This document shows, piece by piece, positions 26,869-36,096 of a stretch of 64,000 nucleotides of DNA (the stretch's first letter is position 1; every line of letters starts with the position of its first letter). The position numbers were made by a program, and so were the translations under genes. Source of the DNA: G963674835 sp963674835 (GTDB taxonomy: Bacteria > Planctomycetota > Planctomycetia > Pirellulales > Thermoguttaceae); assembly GCA_963674835.2 (NCBI GenBank), contig CAXXKC010000003.1:3410001-3474000 (forward strand). Direction: 5' to 3'. The notes beneath the pieces were generated by a model. That model saw only the letters and a list, made by a program, of their open reading frames with translations. It did not search any database and was not told the DNA's origin.

Positions 26869-28094
26869 ACCTGCTAGACCACTATGAAGAAGCCGTCGGG
26901 CACCGGGAGGTGGAACGGCTGCGCCAGTTGGCGGCGCGGCTGGCAGGAAAACGCATCGTTCACGTCAACTCGACGAAGCACGGCGGCGGCGTGGCCGAGA
27001 TTCTCGGCTGGATGATTCCCATGATGGACGAACTCGGCCTGGATGCCCGCTGGGAAGTGATCGAAGGCTCGCCCGATTTCTATCGGGTCACCAAGTCGTT
27101 CCACAACGGCTTGCAGGGGCTGCCCGTTTCGCTCAAACCGGCCGATTTCGAGATGCATCGCGCCGTGAATCGCGACAATGCGCGCCGGCTCAACCTCGAA
27201 GCCGACGTCGTCTTCATCCACGATCCCCAGCCGATTCACCTGCCGCAGTTCACGCCGAAGGGTCAGGTGGGCCGCTGGGTATGGCGGTGCCATATCGACG
27301 CTTCGCGGCCGAATCGGACGGTCTGGAAATACCTGGAGTCCGCTCTCGACGACTACGATGCCGCGGTCTTCTCCATGCCGGCGTTTGCACGGCCGCTGAA
27401 GTGTCCGATGTTCATCATCCCACCGTCGATCGATCCGCTCTCGGAAAAGAACTGCGCGGTTACAGAGGCCGAGCGGATCGAGACGCTGGTTCGTCTAGGC
27501 ATCGATCCCCAACGGCCGCTCTTGTTGCAGGTGTCGCGGTTCGACCGTTTCAAGGATCCGCTGGGAGTCATCGAAGCGTATCGGCTCGTGAAGCCCTATC
27601 ACCGCGAGCTGCAACTGGCCCTCGCAGGCGGTCCGGCCGACGACGATCCGGAAGGCGCCGAGGTGCTGAACGAAGTGTTGAACTGTGCGGGAGGGGATGA
27701 CGATTTGAAAGTGTTGATGTTGCCGGTCGACGCGCACCGGACGATCAACGCCCTGCAGCGGTCGGCAACGGTGGTGTTGCAGAAGTCGCTGCGGGAAGGC
27801 TTCGGACTGACCGTAACGGAAGCGTTGTGGAAGGGTAAGGCGGTCATCGGCGGGGCCTGCGGCGGCATCACGCTTCAAGTGCACGACTATCACACGGGGT
27901 TCCTGGCGCATTCGCCGGCAGGGGCCGCATACCGGATTCGCTACCTGCTGCGATATGCCGAAAAACGGCTTCGCATGGGCCTGAACGGCCAAGCACTGGT
28001 ACGCGAGCACTTTTTACTGACGCGACACTTGCGCGACTATCTCGTAACGTTGCTTTGCCTGGACCATCCGGGAAGCGGCGTCCTCGTGGTGTAG
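26865..28094 (+). CDS. GT4 glycosyltransferase, trehalose synthase (TreT)-like
   Basis: The protein has 409 residues with a GT-B fold. The N-terminal block IVHVNSTKHGGGVAEILGWM is characteristic of TreT-type trehalose glycosyltransferring synthases. HDPQPIHLPQ follows, then the nucleotide-sugar domain with LLQVSRFDRFKDPLGVIEAY and the E-x7-E motif in REGFGLTVTEALWKGKAVIGG (about 308-328). TreT makes trehalose from an NDP-glucose and glucose in one reversible step. Placement between DUF5752 and otsA/otsB supports a trehalose role. The donor nucleotide and direction cannot be read from the sequence, and a related alpha-glucosyl transfer is possible. Confidence 0.85.
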   Translation: MNLLDHYEEAVGHREVERLRQLAARLAGKRIVHVNSTKHGGGVAEILGWMIPMMDELGLDARWEVIEGSPDFYRVTKSFHNGLQGLPVSLKPADFEMHRAVNRDNARRLNLEADVVFIHDPQPIHLPQFTPKGQVGRWVWRCHIDASRPNRTVWKYLESALDDYDAAVFSMPAFARPLKCPMFIIPPSIDPLSEKNCAVTEAERIETLVRLGIDPQRPLLLQVSRFDRFKDPLGVIEAYRLVKPYHRELQLALAGGPADDDPEGAEVLNEVLNCAGGDDDLKVLMLPVDAHRTINALQRSATVVLQKSLREGFGLTVTEALWKGKAVIGGACGGITLQVHDYHTGFLAHSPAGAAYRIRYLLRYAEKRLRMGLNGQALVREHFLLTRHLRDYLVTLLCLDHPGSGVLVV

Positions 28095-28117
28095 CTGCAA
28101 AAAAGGAGAAGTGAGTC

Positions 28118-29614
28118 ATGGCTTGGACGAAAGCACGCCTGGAGAACGTCGCCCGAAAGCGCCTCAACGGTGCTAAGCTGATCGTGGTGGCCAATCGGGA
28201 ACCGTATATTCACCGGTACGATGGCGGTGAGATCCACTGCATGCGCCCGGCGAGCGGAGTGACCACGGCACTCGATCCGGTGATGCGGGCCTGCGGCGGC
28301 GTGTGGGTGGGGCACGGTAGCGGTACGGCCGACCGTGCGACGGTCGACTGGAACGATCGAGTCGGGGTTCCGCCCGACGATCCCTCCTATACGCTGCGGC
28401 GCGTGTGGCTGAGCAAAGAGGAGGAGCAAGGCTACTACTACGGCTTCTCGAACGGCGCCTTGTGGCCCCTCTGCCACAACGCCTATACGCGGCCCCAGTT
28501 CGATTCGTCCGATTGGCGGCAGTACAAGGCGTGCAACCGGAAGTTCGCCGACGCCATTTTGGACGAAGTGGACGACGGTCCCGCCATCGTCTTCGTGCAG
28601 GACTACCACTTCGCCCTCCTCCCCCGCATGCTCAAAGACGCCCGCGAGGACCTCGTCGTCATGCAGTTCTGGCACATTCCATGGCCCAACCGCGAAGTGT
28701 TCCGAGTGTGCCCGTGGCAGAACGAGATTCTCGACGGACTGTTGGGGAACGATCTGCTGGCCTTCCACATTCAGTATCACTGCAACAATTTCCTCGACAC
28801 GGTCGATCGTGGCATCGAGGCGCGGGTCGACATGGAACGGTTCGCCGTCACGCGGGGCGGACGCACCACTTACGTGCGGCCGCACCCGATCAGCATCGAT
28901 CCCGATACGGTCGTGGCGTCGCTGCCGATCAATCCGGAGCGGGAAGAGGCGCGACTGCGCCAACGCCTGGGGCTTCGCGACGAGCAGATCCTCGTGGGGG
29001 TCGATCGTGTCGACTACACCAAGGGGATCCCCGAACGATTCGCGGCGGTGGACCGGCTGCTCACGCTTCATCCGGAACTCAAAGGGACGTTCAGCCTCGT
29101 GCAGATCGGCGCTCCCAGCCGCGTGCATATACCGTCGTACCGGCGGCTGAACGACGAGCTGGACGCCATGGTCGAAGAGATCAACTGGCGGCATTGCCAG
29201 GGCAGTTGGCGGCCGATCGTCTATCTGAACGAGCATCACACGCCGCAGCAGGTCTACGCGCTGTTTCGCATGGCTGCCGGCTGCGTGGTCAGTTCGTTGC
29301 ACGACGGCATGAACCTGGTGGCCAAGGAATACGTGGCTGCCCGGGATGACCTGCAGGGCGTGCTCGTGCTGTCGCGGTTCACCGGGGCGGCGCGGCAGTT
29401 GACCGACGCCGTCTTGTTCAACCCGTTCGGCGTCGACGAGTTCGCGCGCGCGCTTCACCTCGCCTTGACGATGCCGCCGGAAGAGCAAGAGCACCGCATG
29501 CGCCGCTTGCGAAACCAGGTCGACGAGAACAACATCTACCGTTGGGCGGGCAGGTTACTGACCGAGGCCGGCCGGCTGGTCACGGCCAGGCGGCCCGTCG
29601 GAGCGTGTGTATGA
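28118..29614 (+). CDS. otsA: Trehalose-6-phosphate synthase (GT20)
   Basis: The protein has 498 residues with a GT20 fold. IVVANREPYIHRY is the OtsA-type N-terminal strand, with SGVTTALDPVMRACGGVWVG in place of the usual GGLVSAL loop. FVQDYHFALLPRML and FWHIPWPNREVFRVCPW follow. The catalytic domain has GVDRVDYTKGIPERFAAVDR and SLHDGMNLVAKEYVAA. It transfers glucose from UDP-glucose to glucose-6-phosphate. The divergent acceptor-side loop leaves glucosylglycerol-phosphate synthesis as an alternative. AAAAGGAG precedes the ATG. The stop overlaps the start of otsB as ATGA, so the two are coupled. Confidence 0.9.
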   Translation: MAWTKARLENVARKRLNGAKLIVVANREPYIHRYDGGEIHCMRPASGVTTALDPVMRACGGVWVGHGSGTADRATVDWNDRVGVPPDDPSYTLRRVWLSKEEEQGYYYGFSNGALWPLCHNAYTRPQFDSSDWRQYKACNRKFADAILDEVDDGPAIVFVQDYHFALLPRMLKDAREDLVVMQFWHIPWPNREVFRVCPWQNEILDGLLGNDLLAFHIQYHCNNFLDTVDRGIEARVDMERFAVTRGGRTTYVRPHPISIDPDTVVASLPINPEREEARLRQRLGLRDEQILVGVDRVDYTKGIPERFAAVDRLLTLHPELKGTFSLVQIGAPSRVHIPSYRRLNDELDAMVEEINWRHCQGSWRPIVYLNEHHTPQQVYALFRMAAGCVVSSLHDGMNLVAKEYVAARDDLQGVLVLSRFTGAARQLTDAVLFNPFGVDEFARALHLALTMPPEEQEHRMRRLRNQVDENNIYRWAGRLLTEAGRLVTARRPVGACV

Positions 29615-30483
29615 GCGGCACCCATTTCAGGCTGCTGCGTCGGCTTCTGCCGGTCTATCGGCGCGGCGGCCGGCTGGCGTTGCTCTTCGACTACGACGGC
29701 ACGTTGACACCCATCGTCGAGCAGCCGCGGCTGGCACGCCTCGATCGGCCGACACAGCGTGTCCTTCAGCGGCTGGCGCGGCAACCCCGCGTGCACGTGG
29801 GCGTCGTCAGCAGCCGCGCGCTGGACGACCTCAAGAATATGGTACGCATTCCAAATGTGTGCCTGGCCGGATCGACCGGTTTGGAGATGCAGGTCGACGG
29901 CGAGCACGTTGTCCACCAGGACGCCCGCGCCACCGAAGCGCTGGTCGCCCGGGTCCTGGAGCATCTCTGTCGCCCAATCGCCGAATTCCCAGGAGCGTGG
30001 CTGGAGAACAAGCGACTGAATATGACCGTTCACTATCGCGCGGTGTCGCCGGATCAGACCGAGCCGCTTGTCGAGCGCGTCCTCGCCGAGCTGGAGCCTT
30101 ACCGGGAACAGGTTCGTATTGAGCCGGGGCCGAAAGCGCTGGAGGTGACGCCGAATCTTGATTGGAGCAAGGCAGCGGCGGTCGCCTACTGCATGCGGCA
30201 TTACGGCGTCGAAGCAGCGGGCACACTCTTCGCCGGCGACGGTGCGAACGACGCCCCGGCCCTGGACGCAGTGGCGAAGTGGGGCGGAGTTGCCATCGGC
30301 ATCGGGCCCGACGCGCCGTCTGTGGCGTCTTATCGGCTGGCGAGCCCCAGAAGCCTCGTGCAGTTCCTGCGCCGATTGCACGAGAGCCTCGGTCCAAGCG
30401 GCCGCCGCAGGCCTCGCTCCACCGACCGTCACATGGCCCTCTACGGCCGATTCGGCCGTTTCTCTCCAATGTCGTCCTTCTGA
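29611..30483 (+). CDS. otsB: Trehalose-6-phosphate phosphatase
   Basis: The protein has 290 residues and is a HAD-superfamily phosphatase. Motif I is LLFDYDGTLTPI with Asp27/Asp29, motif IV is GDGANDAPAL at about 209-218, and an OtsB-type cap domain lies between (WLENKRLNMTVHYR, EPGPKALEVTP). It removes phosphate from trehalose-6-phosphate made by OtsA. The start codon overlaps the otsA stop by four bases. It is the last gene of the operon; the next gene is on the opposite strand 90 bases away, and I see no obvious intrinsic terminator. Confidence 0.92.
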   Translation: MSGTHFRLLRRLLPVYRRGGRLALLFDYDGTLTPIVEQPRLARLDRPTQRVLQRLARQPRVHVGVVSSRALDDLKNMVRIPNVCLAGSTGLEMQVDGEHVVHQDARATEALVARVLEHLCRPIAEFPGAWLENKRLNMTVHYRAVSPDQTEPLVERVLAELEPYREQVRIEPGPKALEVTPNLDWSKAAAVAYCMRHYGVEAAGTLFAGDGANDAPALDAVAKWGGVAIGIGPDAPSVASYRLASPRSLVQFLRRLHESLGPSGRRRPRSTDRHMALYGRFGRFSPMSSF

Positions 30484-30573
30484 CGGCAGATCGCCTTGAG
30501 ATCAAACATCGCGCCGCTCAAAGCGAACTCGGTCGCCTGCGGCAAACACGCCCTCTTGCGAGGAGAAACCTCA

Positions 30574-32877
30574 TCAATACGGGTTGGCGGGTGCCATCTC
30601 CCATGCCTTCACGTGTCGGAAGGTCGCATCGCCGCCGTCGGCGAATAGGGCGATTCCGAGGCTGTCCGGCTGGACCGGGTACACGCGGCGGCCGATGGCC
30701 TGGCGGTCGTTGGCGTAGATCTCGACGATCGATTTGTCGATGAATACCCGCAACACGAGCGGCTCGTCCTTGCCCAGCGCAAACGGGGCACGTTCCACGA
30801 CCATGCGACCCGTGGCGCCGCTTCGCGTGGCATCGAAGACGAGCTCCTTCGCTTCGGCGTCGTAGTAGAGCAGGGTTTCTTCCTTGCCGTCGCCCGACGC
30901 CCGAACCTTCACGCCGCAGCGTTTCGCCGTGCCGGGCTCGATCGTGATCGCCAGCTCGCACGAATCGCCGATCACGCCTTCCAGCGCCCGGGGCTTGCCG
31001 TCCGCCACGGCCGGATCGCTCCAGGTCTTCTCGCCGCAGCGCAACATTTCCAGCTCTTTGACGGGCCGCATCCGCAGCGTTCCGTCGTCGCCCAGCCAAA
31101 GCGAGCGGGGCAGACCGTACACGCCGGACCAGCCGTTCTGCTTGTCGTTCGGAGGATTGTCCAGCAACCACGCCCACATGATCTGGCGTCCTTGGCCGTC
31201 GACGAGCGCTTCGGGTGCGAAGTAGGTGTTGTCCACCCACGACATCCGCCCGTGGTTGTCGGGGAAAAAACGGTCGTCTCGATAGTCGCCGACGTAATAC
31301 TGGCACCCTTTGTTGTGGGCGATGAACAGCAACAGGTGTTTGCCGCTGGCCGGGCCGCCGTCGGGAGTCGACGGCAGCGGCAGGAAGCTCGGACACATGT
31401 TGTCTTCGCTGCGGTCGGTCCACTCGGGATTGCGCTGGTAGAAGACGTGGAGATATTTCCACTGCTTCAGATCGTCGGAAGTGAACAGATATAGCCGGTC
31501 TCCCTGCTCCTCCAAGGGCGAGTCGGGCTTGCGTCCGATCTTGTTCAACACCAGCAGGTTGCCGGTCAGCAGGTAGTAGTGACCGTCCTTTTTCCAGATG
31601 TTCGACGGGTCGGCCGATCCCAGGAAGATGGTCTTGCCGGCCGAATCCTTGGTTTCAGTGACGCCGAACTCGGTCGAGCGGATGACCGGGTTGGCGTCCA
31701 GCTTGGTCCAACGGTCGAACGTCCGATCGTGGCTCGTCGCCAGGCCGATTCCCCGGGAGCCGAAAATCATCCAATAAGAAATGTACGCGATGCCGTCGTC
31801 GTCGACGAATCCGCCGCCGCTGAAGCAGCCTTCGTCACCGTCGCCGGGAACGATCGCATCGGGATGATTGCGCCAGTGCACCAGGTCGGTGCTGGAGATA
31901 TGGCCCCAGGAGAAGCCCGAGCCGCTGCGGTTGTACAGATACATGAGATGATAACGGCCGTTGTGGAAGAACGCCCCGTTCGGATCGCCCGGCATGCCGT
32001 TGTCTTCCGGCGTGCAGAAATGGTAGCGGGGTCGATAGGGATCGGCCAGAAACCGCTCGCGCAGGGCCCGCGACAAACGCACGACTTCCTCGGGTACCGG
32101 CCCATCAGGCGACCATTGCTTGGGTAGCGGAATCCACTCGGCCTTGCCGTCAAGCGGCGTGGGGACCGATGCCATGGCTACCGTAGCTCCCTTGCCGCCG
32201 AGGACCAAACAGCCGTGGTCGATGCGAACGTCGCCCATGAGCATGATCTGGTTGAATCGCCCGGTCTTCTCGCGCAGCCCTTCGTCGGCAAAGGACCACC
32301 AGGCCCACGGTTTCAGCTCAGGCGAAACCTGACCCGGTTGCAGCGAGGCGATCGTGGCCTCGTCGAGCGGGCGATCATAGATGCGAGCGTCCTGAATGCG
32401 TCCGGTAAACGATCGTTCGGGATCGCCCGCATCCATGTGCCGACGCCCGAACATGACGATCGCCTGAGGGCCGAACGACTGCGGCGCTTCGGCCATCGTG
32501 TAGTGCGCGTACGGCTTGCCGTTGCGATAGACGGCCATGTCGCGACCGCGATAGACAATGGCCATCTGTACGAACTCGTCTTTGCCCACCGTCTCGGCCG
32601 GCCACGGGGCTTGGTTTCGCTCGGTGCGGACGAAGCCGTTGCTGCCGGGCATCCATCGCTTGGGCTCGATCTCCCCGAAGACGATGCCGTCGAAGGCCCC
32701 GTCGCCGTTGTCGATGGTCAGAGCCGAACCGCATCGCTGATCGAGCGTGGCCGGCGAGGCCCAGACGACCAGTGTCTTATCGCCCAACGGACCGTCGGCC
32801 CGAACGGCATCGCCGTGGGAAAACCATGCGAGAAACACGAATGCCAACATGAGTGGTCGAACGAACGATGTGCACAT
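30574..32877 (-). CDS. Secreted GH32 fructan hydrolase-like protein with N-terminal LamG-like domain
   Basis: The protein has 767 residues with a signal peptide after ATG 32877 (MCTSFVRPLMLAFVFLAWF). Residues about 30-240 form a concanavalin-like LamG domain (MAIVYRGRDMAVYRNGKPYA). The five-bladed GH32 propeller follows: GDPNGAFFHNGRYHLMY holds the nucleophile Asp, GSADPSNIW is in the position of the RDP motif, and DRSEDNMCPSF holds the acid/base Glu. A GH32C beta-sandwich ends the protein (LRVFIDKSIVEIYANDRQAI). The likely activity is levan/inulin or sucrose hydrolysis outside the cell. The open frame extends 72 codons further upstream without coding character. Confidence 0.9.
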   Translation of the reverse strand: MCTSFVRPLMLAFVFLAWFSHGDAVRADGPLGDKTLVVWASPATLDQRCGSALTIDNGDGAFDGIVFGEIEPKRWMPGSNGFVRTERNQAPWPAETVGKDEFVQMAIVYRGRDMAVYRNGKPYAHYTMAEAPQSFGPQAIVMFGRRHMDAGDPERSFTGRIQDARIYDRPLDEATIASLQPGQVSPELKPWAWWSFADEGLREKTGRFNQIMLMGDVRIDHGCLVLGGKGATVAMASVPTPLDGKAEWIPLPKQWSPDGPVPEEVVRLSRALRERFLADPYRPRYHFCTPEDNGMPGDPNGAFFHNGRYHLMYLYNRSGSGFSWGHISSTDLVHWRNHPDAIVPGDGDEGCFSGGGFVDDDGIAYISYWMIFGSRGIGLATSHDRTFDRWTKLDANPVIRSTEFGVTETKDSAGKTIFLGSADPSNIWKKDGHYYLLTGNLLVLNKIGRKPDSPLEEQGDRLYLFTSDDLKQWKYLHVFYQRNPEWTDRSEDNMCPSFLPLPSTPDGGPASGKHLLLFIAHNKGCQYYVGDYRDDRFFPDNHGRMSWVDNTYFAPEALVDGQGRQIMWAWLLDNPPNDKQNGWSGVYGLPRSLWLGDDGTLRMRPVKELEMLRCGEKTWSDPAVADGKPRALEGVIGDSCELAITIEPGTAKRCGVKVRASGDGKEETLLYYDAEAKELVFDATRSGATGRMVVERAPFALGKDEPLVLRVFIDKSIVEIYANDRQAIGRRVYPVQPDSLGIALFADGGDATFRHVKAWEMAPANPY

Positions 32878-33260
32878 GACGGCTCGATCCTCTGTGTGAC
32901 AAGTTGCTGCCGGAAGCCCGAACCCCGCTGGCGCGAGAACGCCGACAGTGTCTATCTTGCCGCTAGTGTGCGTGGTCGGAACGGCGCGGACCATACCTCC
33001 GTGTAGGGAGGTAACCTGGTCTGATGTGGGTGGCCGTCGGACGGAGGCCTGGCGGACCGGACTATTCTTCCGGCAGTAGTCGCCATGGCCCATGGGGACT
33101 GTGAATCGAGCAAATGCCCATGTAGAATGGCCAACGACCTATTGGGTCCTGCATTGGAATTGGAACGAGGCCGACCATCGGGAGGCCGAAAGATCAGGAT
33201 TGGGTTGGACCCCTTGTTCCGTTTTCAATACAGGCATCAATAGAGCGCATTCGGCGCATG

Positions 33261-33334
33261 TGTAGCGTGTGGTTCGCTTTTGAAACCGCAAAAACACGCC
33301 GCCACGAACGCTACAGTTGAGTGCGACACGCACT
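33261..33334. repeat. Dispersed hairpin repeat, family B, copy 1
   Basis: This segment is homologous to 50143-50220. Shared blocks include ACACGCCGCC[A/G]CGAACGCTAC and GTTGAGTGCGACAC. The outer arms TGTAGCG and CGCTACA are complementary, so it can fold into a long hairpin. It lies 24 bases upstream of the GH28 start codon, within the 481-base gap 32878-33358. The rest of that gap holds no supported gene. Either a mobile miniature element or a regulatory hairpin would fit. Confidence 0.75.
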
Positions 33335-33358
33335 GGTGCGAACATAGGAGAGCCTACG

Positions 33359-34963
33359 ATGAAGCACTTCCGCTGTTGCCCCATTCTCCGCGCTGGTTTG
33401 TTGCTTTGCGTGATCGGTTTGATGGCCAGCCCCTCCTCGCAGGCGGCCGAACCGCGGTTCGACGTGCGCGACTTCGGGGCCAACGCCGACGGCAAAACGC
33501 TTTGCACGGAGGCGATTCAAAAAGCGATCGACGCTTGCGCGGCCGCCGGGGGTGGCACAGTTCACTTGCCGGCGGGGACGTTCCGCTCGGGAACGATTCG
33601 CTTGAAGAGCAACGTCACGCTTCACCTCGAAGCCGGCTGCACGCTTCTGGGAAGCGAGAACCTGAACGACTATCCCGAGAACTTGCCCGCCGTGCGGTCG
33701 TACACCGACAACTACACCGCACGCAGCCTCATCGCCGGCGAGGATCTGGAAAACGTCGCCATTTGTGGCCGCGGGACGATCGACGGAAACGGCCGCAAGT
33801 TTCGCTGGAAAGAGTACCTGACGCGACCCTATGCCATCCGCCTGGTAAGCTGCCGGGGCGTTCTCATCGACGGCGTCACGCTGCGCAACTCGGCCATGTG
33901 GATGCAGCACTACCTGGCCTGCGACCGCGTGCGGATGCACGGCGTTACCGTGTTTAACCACATTACGCACAACAACGACGGCGTAGACATCGACGGCTGC
34001 CACGACGTGCACATCTCCGACTGCAACTTCGATTCGGACGACGACGCGATCACGCTCAAAAGCACACTGGATCGGGCGTGCGAGAACGTCACGATCACCA
34101 ACTGCATCGCCAGCAGCCACTGCAATGCGATCAAGTTCGGCACCGAGTCCAACGGCGGCTTCAAAAACATCGCCATCAGCAATTGCACCGTCTGCTCGCC
34201 GCGTTTTTCGAAACCGATCAACGGTAAGCTGCGCGGCCTGGCCGGCATCGCCCTGGAGATCGTCGATGGCGGAGAGCTGGATCGCGTGGTGATCGACAAC
34301 ATCGCCATCACGGGCGTGACCGTACCGATCTTCATGCGTCTGGGCAATCGCGCCCGACCGTTTACCAAGGACGGTCCCAAGCCGGACATCGGTTCCTTCC
34401 GCAACGTGACGATCAGCAACGTGATCGCAACAGGCATGGCGAACATCGGATGCGCCATCGCCGGATTGCCCGATCATCCCATCGAGAACGTCTCGCTGAG
34501 CAACATCAACCTGACCTTCGAGGGTGGCGGCACCCAGGAGAACGCGTCGCGGGAAATCCCGGAGGTCCCCGACAAGTATCCGGAAAGTGGCATGTTCGGC
34601 ACCTTGCCCGCGTACGGATTCTACTGCCGGCACGTCAAGGGCATCCGAGCGCAGAACGTGCGCGTGCGGACCAGCCAACCCGACCTGCGTCCGGCCTGGG
34701 TCTGCGACGACGTCGAGGGCCTGTGGCTGAACGGTCTGGATGCCGGCTATTCGCCCGACACCGGCCCGATCGTCGCATTGACCCAGGTGCGCGACGCGCT
34801 CGTGTGTGGCTGTGTTCTGCCGGAGGCCGCCAAGACGTTTCTACAGGTGCAGGGTGCCGGCAGCCGCCGCATTGCCCTCGTGGGAAATGTTCTCGGCCAG
34901 ACCAGCGACAGCGTGCAAGCCGCGTCGGACGTGCCGAAAGATGCTGTGACCGTCCAACCATGA
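33359..34963 (+). CDS. Secreted GH28 (polygalacturonase-type) right-handed beta-helix protein
   Basis: The protein has 534 residues with a signal peptide (AGLLLCVIGLMASPSSQAAE). FDVRDFGANADGKTLCTEAI and AIQKAIDACAAAGGGTVHLP are the standard GH28 opening. The catalytic region contains THNNDGVDIDGCHDVHISDC, then the DD pair in FDSDDDAITLKS and SSHCNAIKFGTES, matching the NTDG, DD and GHG-type motifs in degenerate form. Parallel beta-helix repeats of the N-V-x-I-x-N type continue to the end. It probably cleaves an alpha-linked uronic or deoxy-sugar polymer outside the cell. It is followed 14 bases later by the UroD-family gene. Confidence 0.88.
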   Translation: MKHFRCCPILRAGLLLCVIGLMASPSSQAAEPRFDVRDFGANADGKTLCTEAIQKAIDACAAAGGGTVHLPAGTFRSGTIRLKSNVTLHLEAGCTLLGSENLNDYPENLPAVRSYTDNYTARSLIAGEDLENVAICGRGTIDGNGRKFRWKEYLTRPYAIRLVSCRGVLIDGVTLRNSAMWMQHYLACDRVRMHGVTVFNHITHNNDGVDIDGCHDVHISDCNFDSDDDAITLKSTLDRACENVTITNCIASSHCNAIKFGTESNGGFKNIAISNCTVCSPRFSKPINGKLRGLAGIALEIVDGGELDRVVIDNIAITGVTVPIFMRLGNRARPFTKDGPKPDIGSFRNVTISNVIATGMANIGCAIAGLPDHPIENVSLSNINLTFEGGGTQENASREIPEVPDKYPESGMFGTLPAYGFYCRHVKGIRAQNVRVRTSQPDLRPAWVCDDVEGLWLNGLDAGYSPDTGPIVALTQVRDALVCGCVLPEAAKTFLQVQGAGSRRIALVGNVLGQTSDSVQAASDVPKDAVTVQP

Positions 34964-34976
34964 GATGGAGACCTCG

Positions 34977-36071
34977 ATGACGCCAAGAGACCGCGTGCGG
35001 GCAGCGTTAGCCCACACGCAACCCGACTTCACCCCTTGTGATTATTTCGCGACTCCAGAGATCCACGAAGGCTTGGCCCAGCATTTCAAGCTCGACGGCG
35101 CCTCGGTGGCCGGGACGCAGCGCGACAATGCCATCGCCGACCGGCTGGGGACCGATATTCGCTACGTTCGCCCACCTTACATCGGTCCGCCGCTGCCGAC
35201 CTTCGACGACGGATCGACCACGAACATCTGGGGAATCCGCCGCCGCCCCATGCCCAACGAATACGGCGAGTACGCCGAAGCCGTGGGCACTCCATACGCC
35301 GCTTGGGCGACCGTCGAAGAGGCCCAACAGTGGACGTGGCCCGATCCCGACTGGTACGACTACGCCCAGGTGCCCGAGCTGTGCCGGCAGTACCCCGATA
35401 TGGCCATCGCGACGGGCGATTTCGGCGTGCAGGACTTCATCAATGGCGTGGCGTTCGGCCGGGGTGTCGAGCAGGTGCTGCTGGACATCGCCATGGAAGA
35501 TCCCGTCTACTTGTTCATTGTCGAGAAGCGGCACCAATTCTATCTTCACCACATCGAACGCATTCTCGATGCGGCCGGCGGGCGGATCGACCTGGTGCTC
35601 TGCGGCGACGATTTCGGCAGCCAACGCGGTCCGCTCATCTCGCCCCGAACGTTCGATCGCATCTTCGCACCGAGGAAGAAGGAACTGTTCGACCTGGTGC
35701 ACTCCTACGGCGCCAAGGTGACGCACCACTGCTGCGGATCGAGCCGGGCACTGATTCCGCGCTTCATCCAGTGCGGCATGGATTCACTGCAAACGATCCA
35801 GGCACGCGCCACCGGCATGGACCCGTACGAACTGAAGGCCGCCTTCGCCGGGCAAATCACCTTGCATGGGGCCGTCGACGTCCAGGGCTGGCTCCAGCGA
35901 GCGACCGTCGGAGAGATCCATCGCGAGGTCAACCGGCTGATGGATGAAGTCGGCGCCGGCGGCGGCTACATCCTCGCTCCCAGCCACCACATCCAGCCCG
36001 ACACGCCGCTGGACAACGTGCTGGCCGTGTACGAAACGGTCGCCGAACGCCGCGGGCGGACGATTGGCTAG
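34977..36071 (+). CDS. Uroporphyrinogen-decarboxylase-family protein (methyltransferase-like)
   Basis: The protein has 364 residues. MTPRDRVRAALAHTQPDFTP is the opening of the UroD/MtaA superfamily. DLVLCGDDFGSQRGPLISP, KVTHHCCGSSRALIPRFIQC and YILAPSHHIQPDTPLDNVLA are its later conserved blocks. The CGS/C-H residues in the HHCCGS block suit zinc or thiol binding as in methylcobalamin:CoM methyltransferases. True HemE has an N-terminal Arg-rich motif that is not seen here, so a heme role is unlikely. It sits directly after the GH28 gene and may be co-transcribed. Substrate unknown. Confidence 0.82.
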   Translation: MTPRDRVRAALAHTQPDFTPCDYFATPEIHEGLAQHFKLDGASVAGTQRDNAIADRLGTDIRYVRPPYIGPPLPTFDDGSTTNIWGIRRRPMPNEYGEYAEAVGTPYAAWATVEEAQQWTWPDPDWYDYAQVPELCRQYPDMAIATGDFGVQDFINGVAFGRGVEQVLLDIAMEDPVYLFIVEKRHQFYLHHIERILDAAGGRIDLVLCGDDFGSQRGPLISPRTFDRIFAPRKKELFDLVHSYGAKVTHHCCGSSRALIPRFIQCGMDSLQTIQARATGMDPYELKAAFAGQITLHGAVDVQGWLQRATVGEIHREVNRLMDEVGAGGGYILAPSHHIQPDTPLDNVLAVYETVAERRGRTIG

Positions 36072-36096
36072 TGCGAGCTGCCAAACGCCTGCACCG

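Noticed and set aside
34977..36071. Annotation of the UroD-family gene as hemE
   Set aside because: The start and core blocks match the wider superfamily, but the CGS/Cys-His block and the absence of the HemE Arg motif favour a methyltransferase-like member.
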